From: Archilochus colubris
Lineage: Eukaryota > Chordata > Aves > Apodiformes > Trochilidae
Assembly: GCA_023079485.1 (NCBI GenBank)
Contig: CM041083.1
Span: forward strand, 156,196,552 to 156,260,551
Direction of reading: 5' to 3'
DNA: 64,000 nucleotides
The stretch's first letter is position 1; the number at the start of each line of letters is the position of its first letter. The notes beneath the pieces were generated by a model. The model did no database searches. It saw only the letters and a program-made list of their open reading frames with translations, and was not told the DNA's origin. Both the position numbers and the translations under genes were made by a program. Positions 12,991 to 24,005 of this stretch are shown one piece after another.

Positions 12991-13540
12991 ATCATAAATA
13001 GCATTTACAGAAACAACTGAAAGAAATTTCAGAGGTGTTCCAGTTCCTTGAAGATGTATTTAGGTGTCTAATAGAAATTATCTAAGTGCCTTTTATAGAT
13101 AGTGGTAGTTCTTTATTTCCAGTCCATTTTTTAAAATAATTTATACAACACATTAAAAGATTCAACCATATAGAAAAGACTAGAGCTGCTTTTACGGTCT
13201 CTCTGAAATGCACTATGGCCATGTTTCCCCCTCTGGAAACCAGAGAAATGAGAGAAATAAGATCCTTTCAGAAATCAGTTACTGAATATGAATCACAAGG
13301 AATCACAAGCTGATAAAGAAATCTAAAGATCCTGGATTTGATTATTTTTAAGGCATATATGGCAAGAAGAATGATGAGGGTGCTCCAACAGTCAAACAAC
13401 AAAGAGATATTTTCACAGATGGCAGGCTATTATGCATTATTATATGTATGTTTTATAATGTTATTATGTGTATATAGGGAGAGAAAAATTTTGATCCTTA
13501 AAGTCAACTTACTCTTCAACAGGGAAAAAACAGAAAATAA
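12991..13540. other. Unassigned AT-rich DNA between two LTR pieces
   Basis: No gene or repeat recognised. The 86-codon frame at 13338-13598 (+) runs into the neighbouring LTR and has no motif. Confidence 0.5.
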
Positions 13541-13873
13541 GTGCACGGTTAATGGCCCAATAAACCGAAACAGACGCTTCTATAATCTCTCTCTCTGAGG
13601 AGAGAGAATAAGGGAGAGAACATGGTGGAAACTAAACACAACTTAATGAAACAGTAATGATAAATAGGAAAATTACTAAATATATACAAATATACAGGAA
13701 AATGGAAACCACATTCCTCCCCCTCTCCCCCAATAACTCTCACGTCACCACCGAGGCTGTAGGGCAGCCCTGGGAAAGTCCAGGCTGGACTCCTGGAGTC
13801 GGCAGCAGTGGGAACCGGGGCAGGAACACACAGATATGGGCTGGCACGGACAGGACCACAGGCAGACGAAGGA

Positions 13874-13892
13874 CGGATCCTTCCAGGATCCG
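13874..13892. repeat. 8-bp inverted repeat with 3-base loop in LTR
   Basis: CGGATCCT at 13874-13881 and AGGATCCG at 13885-13892 pair perfectly around TCC. The site is downstream of the TATA-like element on the minus strand, so a transcript of this LTR would form a stable hairpin. Confidence 0.85.
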
Positions 13893-13925
13893 GAAGGAAG
13901 GAGAGGAAATCAAAAAGATCTCTCG

Positions 13926-13963
13926 CCCTCGTGATGCCTCAAATTATACTGAGGTGACGAGGG
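13926..13963 (-). promoter_or_regulatory. LTR core promoter inside nested inverted repeats
   Basis: A TATA-like element (TATAATTT on the minus strand, about 13941-13948) sits in the centre of two nested perfect inverted repeats: CCCTCGT (13926-13932) with ACGAGGG (13957-13963), and CCTCA (13937-13941) with TGAGG (13950-13954). Its position upstream of the CpG-rich block fits a U3 core promoter of the antisense LTR. Activity is inferred only. Confidence 0.5.
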
Positions 13964-14005
13964 ATGGAATACCTGTGTCAATTCTGCATCTATCTTGTCG
14001 TTCCT

Positions 14006-14130
14006 CCCAAACCAACCCACCCCACCAACACACCCCCAACACCCAACAAAACACAAACACCAAACAACACAAAACCAACACAACACAAAACACAAACAAA
14101 AACAAACAAAAACACCACCCCAAACCAACA
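14006..14130 (+). repeat. 125-base tract of only A and C
   Basis: Every base from 14006 to 14130 on the plus strand is A or C, with irregular CAA, CCA and CAAAA units rather than one repeat unit. It is probably the 5' edge of U3 of the family B LTR (T/G-rich on the LTR's own strand). Confidence 0.9.
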
Positions 14131-17100
14131 TAGTAACTTCAGATGTCGTGTGCATGGAAAATGTGTGTTAGGGGCAGAAATTGAATGGTAGGATTCATCA
14201 GCAGCTACTTTGGTACATAATAGTTATACGTCTGGGCCTGAGTTCATCAACCAGATTGACTTTATGTTCAAGAAATGAGTATGAAGGGGAGAGTCTGTGA
14301 TATTATCCTTTCAAATGTTAGCACAATTCCCAAATCTAGCTTAATATGAAACCTGCAACAGATTTCATTTTAAACAATTCCCACACTGATTTTCTTCCAA
14401 CAGTCTAGACTAGCAAAAGATGAGATGACTGTGAAAGACACTTTTTTTTTTTTTTTTTTTTTAATTTTATAACAATCATCAAGCCTCTATTGCAAGAGGG
14501 AAACTTCATTTCCACATACATTTGGGGAGGGTAGTAATTACTTTCATGTTACTAGGAAACAGAGCTCACAGAGGACCTTCCCTGGGCTTTGTGTAAAGTA
14601 AGAAGGTATTTAGTGAAACATCTTGTCAGGGTAGCACCTCCTATGTACAGAGAAAAACAAGTCTATAGAATAGAAAAACAAGTCAAAGTGGAATTTTTAC
14701 ACCTAATGTAGTCAGTTAGCGTGCTGGTACAATGAGGGAAAATAATGGTATAGAATTAAGAGATATAAAGAAAACTGAGGTTTTGTTCTTGTCACTCCTT
14801 TCCTGTTTGTATTGTGCCAGATATGCAATCTTTGCTAAAAAATTTAATATGCTTGAAGATATATGGTCAGACAACAAATATTTACAATACAAACACTCTT
14901 TTATTGCAAAGGTAAAGTAAAATTTCTGTAGTTCGGAAATGTCAAAAGTAGCTAACAAGTAAATTTTCAGTTTTCGTTTTTAAATGTTATTTTTGAGAAA
15001 AGATACTAAATGATTACATGACCTTTAGGCTACGTTTGAATGAAAATTCTCAATGACCATTATCATCCTAAATAAAATGTTGCATACATACGGCACACTA
15101 GTTTTCTGCAGAACTCTCAGATCATCTATAGTATCCTTTGGAACCTGGTAACTAAAATCAATTTAGCTTTTCTGAATAACTTACTAGGTACCCACATCCT
15201 TCTTCTGTTACCAGTGAGCGAAAAAACACACTTGAATGGCTTTCCTGTGAACATCAGGGTATCCTCAGTCTTGCTGTGTTACCTGTATCATCATTCTGGG
15301 AAAAAAAGTGGGACCTTGAGAATCAAATTTACATAAATGTAAGAATCCTCAAGTCCAAAAAAAAGGTACTTAAATATCACCCTGAAATCGAGATTCTTGT
15401 CTATATAAAGGACATAAAGTCACAGCATACTATGTTTCTTTTTTTCTTTTTTCTTTTCTTTTTTTCCTTCTTTTAAAAAGATGTTCTTAGAAGTTTCTTA
15501 TTAATGAAATAGATTCACTTGAAGTTTGAAGTAAGGACCTAACTTGATTTATCACTTCTCTTAAAAATGTTCTGCATGAACACTGATCTCAGCTTTGAAT
15601 TTCTTTGTGTATCTGTAAAGAGCTGTGAATTGTAAAGCATGACTGCTCTTTAATAGAAGTGAGTTTGAGAGTGGCTGTAATGTAGAAGACTTCATGCTTC
15701 AAATGGTGGTAATATTGGTCCAAGAACTAGGTGGTTAGCTTGCCTGGGAAAATATTATCTGTACAAGTTCAATACCACCTAGATATATGTCACAGATTTT
15801 TCTGACATTGAAAGATTACCTCCATTGCTAAAGTGTCCCATGAATTAAAACCTTAGAGGTAATCTTTGTACTTTATTTTTTTGTTATGTGCAATATGGAA
15901 ACTGAATTGTGAGAAACCAGTTTGCTCAGAACACTAATTTGATAAGAGATGTTTACTACACCTTTAGAAAAGCAGATTAAATGAAGATGCCTTGCTGGTT
16001 TTGATACATTCATGATAATTTTTTTTTTAATATGCTACAGTACACCCCAGATTTCAGTAATCATCCAGACTGCATTTCTAGCCATATACCAATTTTCTGC
16101 CATGATCAGAGCTTACTCTGTTAAGGTACTGGAATATTGGCACTAGTCCAGGGCACACAACAGAGAAGATCGTCAACTTGTTTATGCAGTGAAAACCTCA
16201 TAGTTGTTAGAAAGTCAAGGCTTATTAAGTCACATGCATGTACATGTGTTTGTATTTGGGTATGTATATACTTTTATACATATTTTTATATAGATAACTT
16301 TTGAATAAAACACTTTACATTTTAAAATGTTTTAATTAGTTTCAGAACTGTCAGATATTCTAATCTCATTGATTTTAAAATTTTAATAAAGTTTGAAGGT
16401 TAAAAAAAAAGGTAAATAATTGTGATGCAGAAATCTAGTTCACTATAATAGAAGAATACAGAATTTCTTCTGTATGAATTTTCAGCTTGTTTCAGTGTCA
16501 GTAGCGAAACTCAACTTATTCAAACTTGTCTATTTAACTGATGTAAAGTTTGAGATAGTTTCATAGCTCATTATACTTTATGCTAATTTATGGAATGCAA
16601 AGTGCAAACTAGGTTTCCTACCCTTCTGTTTTCACATTCTTAACAAGGATCACAATTAATACTCTGTGAAGACTGAATATATTTCATATGTTTTTTCCCT
16701 ATTAAGTGTTTCTTAAAACAAGAGGATTAATCTCAAGTATGGCGTTCTTATTTGGTTAGTTTCATTTAAAATATGTTCCCTGGGGCATTTTAATGAGAAG
16801 AAAATGTACAGGGGAAGACATTCACAAGCTGATGTACAAATATTTTAAAATTAGATGCAATTACTGTTAGGCACTTTTACTTGACTTATTTTTTCTCTGT
16901 CATCCAAAACAGAAGACAGAAAATGCACTGCCTGCTTTTAATTTTGTAACTATAGAAATCCTTCATCAGATGACCTTTAATACCTACTAGTTAAATAACT
17001 AAAAAAAAAAATATTGAGTCATCAGGAAAACATCTTTGCAAAGCAATATTTAAAAACAATTGTAGTTATTCTAATAAAAATAAATTACGTTTCTATTTTC

Positions 17101-17284
17101 ATGATGCTAAGGAGGTTTAACTGAGCTATTTTCCCAATAAGCCAAGACCAGTTTCTAGCAAATGTATGGTTGTCCCTAACCAGTGTTAAATGGCTCAAGG
17201 TAGATAAATATAGAAGTTCCATACAGTTGGCATCCATAAGTAATTTAGCAATAGAAAAATAGTCAGATAGTAGAGAAAACTGTC
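14131..17284. other. Unassigned AT-rich DNA
   Basis: No gene or interspersed repeat recognised. It contains a T21 run at 14442-14462, a pyrimidine-rich stretch at about 15435-15473 and a TA-rich stretch at 16240-16300. Confidence 0.55.
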
Positions 17285-17590
17285 AAGACTGCTAGGCTGA
17301 GAGGGTTGTGATTAGCAGCATCAAGAATGGTTGGATGTCAGTCACTAGTGATACGTTCCAAGGGCCAAAGCAAGGTTCTGCACCATCTAGTATCTTCAAT
17401 AATGACCTGGGTGACACAGATTGCACCCTCAGCAGTTTTACAGGGATTGCAGAGTGTGGGTAAGACAGATGAGTGTGTTGACATTTAGAGGGTCCTAGAT
17501 AGATTGCAAAAATGGACCAACAGGAACCTCATGAAATTCAACAGCTGGAAATACCAAGTCCTGCCCTTGGGTAAGAATAATACATAAGTA
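17285..17590 (+). mobile_element. CR1 LINE, old RT-region fragment
   Basis: Diverged CR1 reverse-transcriptase coding sequence. GAGGGTTGTGATTAGCAGCA at 17299 is followed by a degraded GTNCCNCAGGG-type block near 17355 and ATCTTCAATAATGACCTGGG at 17392. GCACCCTCAGCAGTTTTACA lies near 17424, and AACAGGAACCTCATGAAATT near 17518 runs into a tail of matching sequence near 17570. Many indels; no open frame. It is the leftmost member of a CR1 cluster. Confidence 0.75.
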
Positions 17591-17737
17591 TGTATATTAC
17601 TCACATAAAGTCCATCACAAAATTTCATAGATATATTCTTATATATAAAACCAGCTGGTTTGTTAAACTCATGAACCAATCTGTTAAAACCATCTAAGAC
17701 TGAGGAATGTGAGACAATGAGACTAACGTTAGAATTA

Positions 17738-17833
17738 CATGATCATAAGGTGGTTTGGATTGTAAGATCTTTAAAGATCACCTAGTTCAACCTCTCCTTG
17801 CAGTAACATGTTTCACTCAATCAGGTTGCTCTA
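17738..17833 (-). mobile_element. CR1 LINE 3' end fragment, antisense
   Basis: Reads as the complement of a CR1 3' UTR: GGTTTGGATTGTAAGATC near 17752, CTTTAAAGATCACCTAGTTC near 17769 and CAATCAGGTTGCTCTAGTAG near 17818. Short and diverged. It is directly followed by a CR1 piece in the other orientation. Confidence 0.65.
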
Positions 17834-17834
17834 G

Positions 17835-17992
17835 TAGAGATTTAGATTAGACATTTGGAAGAAATTCTTCACTTTGATGGTGGTGTGACACTGAAACAGG
17901 TTGCCTTCAAAGTTATGGATGCCCCACCCCTAGAAGTGGACCAGGACACGTTACAGGCTGAACAGAAGCAATATGATCTAGTGGGAGGTGTC
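17835..17992 (+). mobile_element. CR1 LINE 3' part, left half of an interrupted copy
   Basis: Contains TTTAGATTAGACATTTGGAA near 17840, TGGTGGTGTGACACTGAAAC near 17878 and AGTGGGAGGTGTC ending at 17992. The 3' UTR breaks off at GGTGTC. The expected continuation (GCAG, then a short gap, then TTGGAACTAGATGATC) resumes at 18961, so the two halves are one copy split by the antisense CR1 between them. Confidence 0.8.
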
Positions 17993-18960
17993 ACATAATC
18001 ACACAGAATCACAGAATAATTATGGTTTAAAAAAAAGAGTGTTGAGACCATCAAGCTCAACCATTAATCTAAGTCTATGGAGTCCAGTTCTAGACCATGT
18101 CCCTAAGCATCACCTCCACCTATCTTTTAAACACTTCCAGGGATTGTGAATCAACCTCTTGCCTGGACAGCCCATTCCAGTGTTTGTTAACCTGATCATT
18201 TAAGGAGCTTCTTCTAATATCCAATCTAAACATCCCCTGGAACAACTTGAGGCCATTTCCTGTTGTCCTAATGCTTATTACTAGGGAGAAGAAACCAACA
18301 CCCACCTCACTACAGCCTCATTTTTAGATATTTGTAGAGAACAATAAGGTCTTCCCTCAGCCTCCTTTTCTTCAAACAATCCCTGTTCCTTCAGTTGCTC
18401 TTCATAAGACTTGTACTCTAGACCCTTCACCAGCTTCGTTGTCCTTCTCTGGATGTGTTCCACCACCTCAATGTCCATCTTTTAGTGGTAGATCAAGAAC
18501 TGAACACAGTACTTGAAATGAACACAGTATGTGCGGTGTGGCCTCACCACTGTTGAGTACAGGGGCAGGATCACTTCCCTTCCCCTGCTGGCCACGCTAT
18601 TTCTGATATGAGCCACGATGTTGTTGGCCTTCTTGTTCACCTGAGCACAACCACTGGCTAACATTTAGCTGCTTATCCATCATCACTCCCAGGTCCTTTT
18701 CCATGGGGCAGCTTTCTAGCCGCTCCTATTTAAGCCTGTAGAGTTGCATGGGACCATTGTGACTGAAGTTCAGGACCTGACACTTGCCCTTATTGAATCT
18801 CATAGTTGGCCTAAGTCAATTATCCCAGTCTGTACAGGTACCTTTGTAGGGCCTTTCTACCCTCAAGAAGATCAACAGTCCCTCCCAAGTTATAGTAATC
18901 TGTAAACTTACTGAGTGTGCATTTGATCCCCTCATTAATAAAGTCAGTAAATCCTCCACT
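17993..18960 (-). mobile_element. CR1 LINE, antisense, nested inside another CR1
   Basis: About 970 bp of antisense CR1. Its 3' tail appears as CACAGAATCACAGAAT from 18001, followed by the 3' UTR (18020-18110), then ORF2 C-terminal sequence. The complement of [20 protein letters not shown] is readable at about 18365-18445, and [17 protein letters not shown] sequence at about 18530-18590. The 5' part stops at about 18960 within RT-region sequence. ORF2 is broken into frames 18120-18305, 18281-18478 and 18482-18664 (-), so frameshifts and stops are present. It separates the halves of a sense CR1. Confidence 0.88.
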
Positions 18961-19027
18961 GCAGAGTGCTTGGAACTAGATGATCTTTAAGGTCCCTTTC
19001 AATCCAAACTGTTCTATGATTCTATGA
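18961..19027 (+). mobile_element. CR1 LINE 3' end, right half of the interrupted copy
   Basis: Resumes the sense CR1 with TTGGAACTAGATGATCTTTA at 18970, GGTCCCTTTCAATCC near 18991 and two octamers (TTCTATGATTCTATGA) ending at 19027. It is the expected continuation of the piece that stops at 17992. Confidence 0.85.
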
Positions 19028-19235
19028 AAGTTGTTCCAGTGTCTCACCACTCTCATCATAAAAAAATTCTGCCTTATATCCAATCTAAACCACATCTCTT
19101 TATGTTTAAAATTGTTGTCTCTTGTTCTGTCTCAGCAGACCCTGACAAAAAGGTTTTCTCTGTATTTTTTTATCCTGCTTCGGTTATAGAAAAGCCACAA
19201 GGTCTTTCCAGTTCCTTCTTTTCTCCAGACTGAAA
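19028..19235 (-). mobile_element. CR1 LINE fragment, antisense
   Basis: Antisense CR1 near the end of ORF2. GTTCCAGTGTCTCACCACTC at 19034 is the complement of the GTGGTGAGACACTGG block. TTATATCCAATCTAAACC near 19074 is the complement of the GGTTTAGATTGGATATAAGG block. Matches run to TCTCCAGACTG at 19235. It starts exactly after the octamer tail of the sense copy and lacks a tail of its own. Confidence 0.75.
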
Positions 19236-22200
19236 AAATTAAATGTACTATACAAACTATATATGTTTTAATTTGTCTAGTAATCACTGAAGCTTTTCAG
19301 GAAGAAATAATCTGTTTGAATTGCATAAACAAATATGAATTCTAATAAAAAACAAACATAATTTCAAAACCAGCAAAAATGCTAGCTACTGTCCATTGCA
19401 AAAATCACTCTTTTCATTCTGATATTTATAATATGTTAAAAAGAAAAAAAAACCACATTGTAACAGAATGTTATAAATGTAGCTTAACAAATTTCTGTGC
19501 TTTTAATTAACATGTAGGAAAACTGCATATCAATTTCAGTATTCTTTTTCAATGATAGTTCAAAAATATCTGTATCTGGCCTGAGGACAACATGAATAAA
19601 ATAATAGAAATATACTATTTTAGCATCTGTGGTCAATGGAAAAAACAATTAAGCAACTGTGATTAGGAAAATGACAAAGACAGTGGAAGCTTGCTCTAAA
19701 ATGTCAGAAAAAACATGTGTTCTGCAGTATACATAAATGAATAACATACCCACAGCTAAGTAGCCAAGTGACACTAATAATTTATTTAAATCAGTGAGGT
19801 GGCAATAAGATATTGACAACTGAACCCCACAATTTCTTTTTATCAGACTACAATTATTTTTAATTTTAATCAAAATTGCTTTTTAAAATATATCCCCCAG
19901 TTCAAGTTTCAATTAACTTGTTTTCATTCAAACCATCAGATCTTTCTTCACTACATGTTAACAAATACTGTAGTTTTATGCAAATATGTGTGCTCAAGGT
20001 TATTTTGAAGATCTATTAAAATCACCAGAATTAAATGTGGGCTTTTTTTCCAGTTTCTACAGCTCAAACAGAAAACAAAAGTGAAAAACTGAAAAAGATT
20101 CTTACTCAGCTATGCTGAGTGGAAAGATTCATACTTTAAATAATGATTTAAATCTGAGTTATTGTGAAGGTTACAGATCAGACTTCGTTATGTTTTGTTC
20201 TGTTCAGAACAGCTTAGTTCAAGACACCTATCAATACACTTATTAATTTGAAAGCTGCCCTTTCTAAAGACAGGACAAATTTCAAACAGTTCAGTGCAGA
20301 ATAATAGACCATTACTTCCTCATACACTTGATAATTACAAAAGGACTGAGATCTATAGCTGCCACACAGTCAAAATGATGGGTTTGACTTTGATATCACC
20401 TCACAGAAGAGAGAAACTTGGTGTCAATATATTTAAATTATTTCCCAAGTGGCATATTTCTTTTAGGAAAAAGCTTGGAAGTTTCTATCCTTGCCAAAGA
20501 TGAGTTATCTAGATCTTAATTTTTATATTTTACTTCAATCAGCAGAAACAAACAACATAAACAGACACATCTGAAGCAAGATTAACTTACTATCTGTTGT
20601 TACTCATATCTGATGTTTTTTCATATATGTATTTCTCAGTCTATTATTGTACTTACTTGTTGTATGAAATATATATATATGACATCTATAAACATATGGA
20701 AAGTATACTTGTCATTGTGTGGTTTGAATATGAAAATACCTTTGCTCCCTTCCCAAACTCTGTTCCCCAGGAAAGTCCTGTACTGTTCAACATGAAACAG
20801 TAAGTTCCTTATACACATTTCAAAATAGAAATCATTGAAGAACCAGCATCAACTTCTTTTTAGAAGCCACATTCTTTCATAAAATTACCGTAGACTACTA
20901 TTTCAGTTCTATGAAATTCAGTTATTTTCACAATTCCTGTGTACCAGGAATCCACAATGCAACTATAATTAAGAAATAAGTCCATATATGTTCTAAAGAA
21001 AATGGATATAAGAAAATGGGAATATGGAACATGTCACTGCAGAAACTTTATGGTTCATGTTTGCTGTAACATCTTACATCTTCTGGAACCAGAAATCTGG
21101 TCTGTGCTCTTCTCTCACTATGGAAGGTATGAGTGATATCATTTGTCAAGCTTCCTTCAAGTCTGCCCTCAAGAGAGGGTGTGCCCTCACCTCTGCCCTC
21201 CTGAGCACCTTCCTGGCTCTACTCTCTGGCACTCAGTTGTGCCAAGAGCATTTTCCATTCTGAACTCTGGAAACATGGTACTAGGAAAGAGGACAGTCAA
21301 AGTCACTAATGAATCTAAATTTTTCTGTTTGTTTCCATGTATCATGAACTTGAGTGTCAATATGATGATGGCATGACCCTAGCCAGTCTCTATACTTCAC
21401 ATCTAGTCTTTTTAAAACACCTGTAAAATGAATGCAAGAAGTTCTTGGAGACAAAAGAGATCTCCACACATTCTCATCCTGCTGGAAGAAGGAATTACAC
21501 AAATTTACATATAAGGTCTATCTATATACAGAGCTGAAAATACCTCCTTCCACATAATAATTGAGTAGAAATTATGTTTAGTTAGTGTTTCTTGTGACTC
21601 ACTACAGCATACACAGTAACAACCAACCTCTGCTCTTGTTTGAAAATGTGTACTATAGATACTAGAAGTTCATATAAAATTACACTAAAAGAAAAAAATA
21701 ACCTGTGGTATTTTACTCACCAAAGATCACACCTTCACATTTTAAAAATCATTTGAATTGAAATGTCATTCAACTACATGCCAATATTTTGTGAGTTGAT
21801 TAAGATAACTCTTTATATTTCCAAATGGGTATATTTTGATTTTTTAAAAACTAGAGGTCTGTGATCATTATCTCAATACTACAATACTGTATAATTACAG
21901 GGTGCATGATAATATCTGCAGTGTGTGTCATGACCTTGAAGATATATGATATACAAATAACTTCATTTATTTTGCAGTTCCTTTCTCAATAACAAAATAT
22001 TTTCAACTGCTTTTGAACATTTATACTGTATAATACTTGTCATTTGCAGTTTGTGAAATGTATTATATTTCTTTATATACAAATATAAAATGAAGTGAAA
22101 TTTAAATTATCTGTATTATGTATTTAATTAATTTTCATTAACATGATTCAATAACCAAGTTAATGGTTTATATTTGTTTCTTGAGCCATAAGTTTCAGAA

Positions 22201-23744
22201 TCTGAAGCTTCTTGGTTACAAGCTCTTGATTTAGTGTCTTCTGTTATTAAAACTTACATATTTTAGCTCTAGTCATTTAGAGATAGTACAGTTCTACAAG
22301 AAAATAAGTATCAAGCTAAAATAACTTGGAGTGTCAGCTTAAACAACTAAATGAAATTCAAATTTAAGTTACAGAAGTCCAGAAGCAGAAAGCATTTAAA
22401 AGAGCTTTAATTAATTCAAATATTATTAGTTCAGTATTGTGTTTTTCTGCATGACTCATCAAATACAAAAATTATTAAAAGCCTATCACATATCTTTTCC
22501 AAAAGCTTGTGAAATGTATCCGCACGATGTACCAGTTTTTCAGAAGAATAAATATTAATAACTCCTGTGGTATATTTCTGCCTTCATTCAGGTCTGAAGA
22601 AGTGGAAGGAAACCGATTCTGAGAGAAGTCAGCAACCCATAGAGGAACCAGCTGAACTAGAAAGATTTATTTCTTCACCATTATGCATATACAAAATGCA
22701 ACCAGTAAAAATAATTACTTACACAGACACAGAGCATAAAATCAATCTGAACAGGTGATTATTCTGGTGATATATGCATGCTGCATAGCAGGGGGAATTG
22801 AGAAGCTGATTCTGAAAGAATTGCTCTGCTTCTGGATTCTAAAGCCTTAAAATGTCTACCTTCGAATTTCAAAAGACTACCCAAAATCAGCTTGCTAATT
22901 TTGCTGAGCATATTGAGGTTTCTGTCTGCCTCTGGTGTCTGGCTACATGAAAATTTATTCTAAGCATGAGTTCATGTTCCAGAATGGTGATTTTGCAATG
23001 ATGTATCTAGATACAGAGTAAACAAGGCCATCAAGACAGCACCCACCTCTAAGCCATCATCCTGCAACAGCAAACACATTCTCTGTGGCCCTCACAAAAG
23101 TGAGGATCTGGGTCACATGTAAAGGTACAGATAAAGGATTTTTTGGAGCAGGTAAACAGTACTACATATGGAGCCAATATTGTCTAATATAGTCATGTTA
23201 ATGTCACACTGTTAATGCTTGCATTTATAGTTTTTTGACAGGCCAGTGTTATTAGAATAGACTACAGACTCTCTTAATGCTGATATTCATGGACTTCCGT
23301 AGTCTTTGTATAATTTTGGTACTGGTCCAAAGCAAGAGATTAATTGTTCTGAATATTCACACTAACCATGAATAGATAGATAAGGAGCTTTTTTTTCCAC
23401 TTTTGGTTTCCAATTTATTTTCTTCATATGTAAAATGGAAGCAGAAATGCAAAGAGCCATTATGAAATGCCTAGTAATTTATGTACAAGGTATGCATGGC
23501 AGAATTTTTTCATAGAGACTGTGAAAAAAATAGGCTAAATAGTTCATCACCTGCAGGAATACAGATCACATTTTATATGTACTTGATTTATGAAAGGAAG
23601 GAGGCAGATCAAAGAACTTCTGAGAAATGCCAAGCAAAGTGAATTCTCCATCCTTCAGATAAGTGGCTTCTTGGACCCTTGAAAAATTGATGTGAAATAT
23701 GAATGCTGGGAAACAAACATTTGTGAATCACAGATATGGTGAAA
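19236..23744. other. Mostly unassigned AT-rich DNA
   Basis: No gene recognised. At 20748-20794 the plus-strand frame reads SVPQESPVLFN, which resembles the CR1 RT block [14 protein letters not shown] with an internal deletion, so a tiny CR1 remnant is possible. A short TA repeat lies at 20670-20680. Confidence 0.5.
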
Positions 23745-24005
23745 GAGTATGTGGTCAGGAAATACTTAAGCAAACTGGACATACCTAATCCCACAGGCAC
23801 TGAAGGGATGCACTTATGGGAGGTGAGATGCCTTTGAGATGATACCCTCTAAAATTTTTGATTTATCATGGCAACTGTAAGAAGTGCCTGAAGGCTGGAG
23901 AAAAGCAAATACCACTCCTGTCTTCAAGAAGGGCAAGAAGAAGGACCCAGGGAATAGCAGACTGTTCAGATGCACTCCAGAGGTCCCTTCCAATCTCAGT
24001 TGTGT
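23745..24005 (+). mobile_element. CR1 LINE, old, internally deleted
   Basis: AATACTTAAGCAAACTGGAC at 23760 and GAAGGGATGCACTTATGGGA at 23802 match the CR1 stretch before the RT domain. AGTGCCTGAAGGCTGGAGAA near 23884 and GTCTTCAAGAAGGGCAAGAA near 23920 follow. Just after GGACCCAGGGAATAGCAGAC (23944) the sequence jumps to the 3' end (CCAGAGGTCCCTTCCAATCT near 23977), so nearly all of the RT domain is missing. No octamer tail remains. Confidence 0.75.

Larger units (their letters stand above)
13541..14130 (-). mobile_element. Avian ERV LTR, antisense (family B), GC- and CpG-rich
   Basis: This is a different LTR family, also reversed. On the plus strand it reads CCAATAAACCGAAACAGACG at 13558, a CT/AG inverted repeat at 13587-13607, CCACCGAGGCTGTAGG at 13749, a CpG-rich block at 13735-13970, then CCTCAAATTATACTGAGG at 13937 with the TATA-like element. 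GGGATGGAATACCTGTGTCA at 13961 follows, and then an A/C-only tract to 14130. On the minus strand the LTR would thus begin TGTTGGTTTGGGG. The 158-codon frame at 13657-14133 (+) and the 81-codon frame at 13910-14155 (-) lie in it and are not genes. I found no matching 5-bp target duplication, so the 13541 limit is soft. No primer site or coding region is seen. Confidence 0.72.

Noticed and set aside
13657..14133. 158-codon frame with Thr/Asn/Lys/Pro-rich end
   Set aside because: It lies on the antisense strand of an LTR and ends in the A/C-only tract that creates its composition.
20748..20805. A 29-base micro-exon (acceptor TCCCCAG, donor-like GTAAGT)
   Set aside because: The peptide SVPQESPVLFN resembles the CR1 RT block, so a CR1 remnant is more likely.
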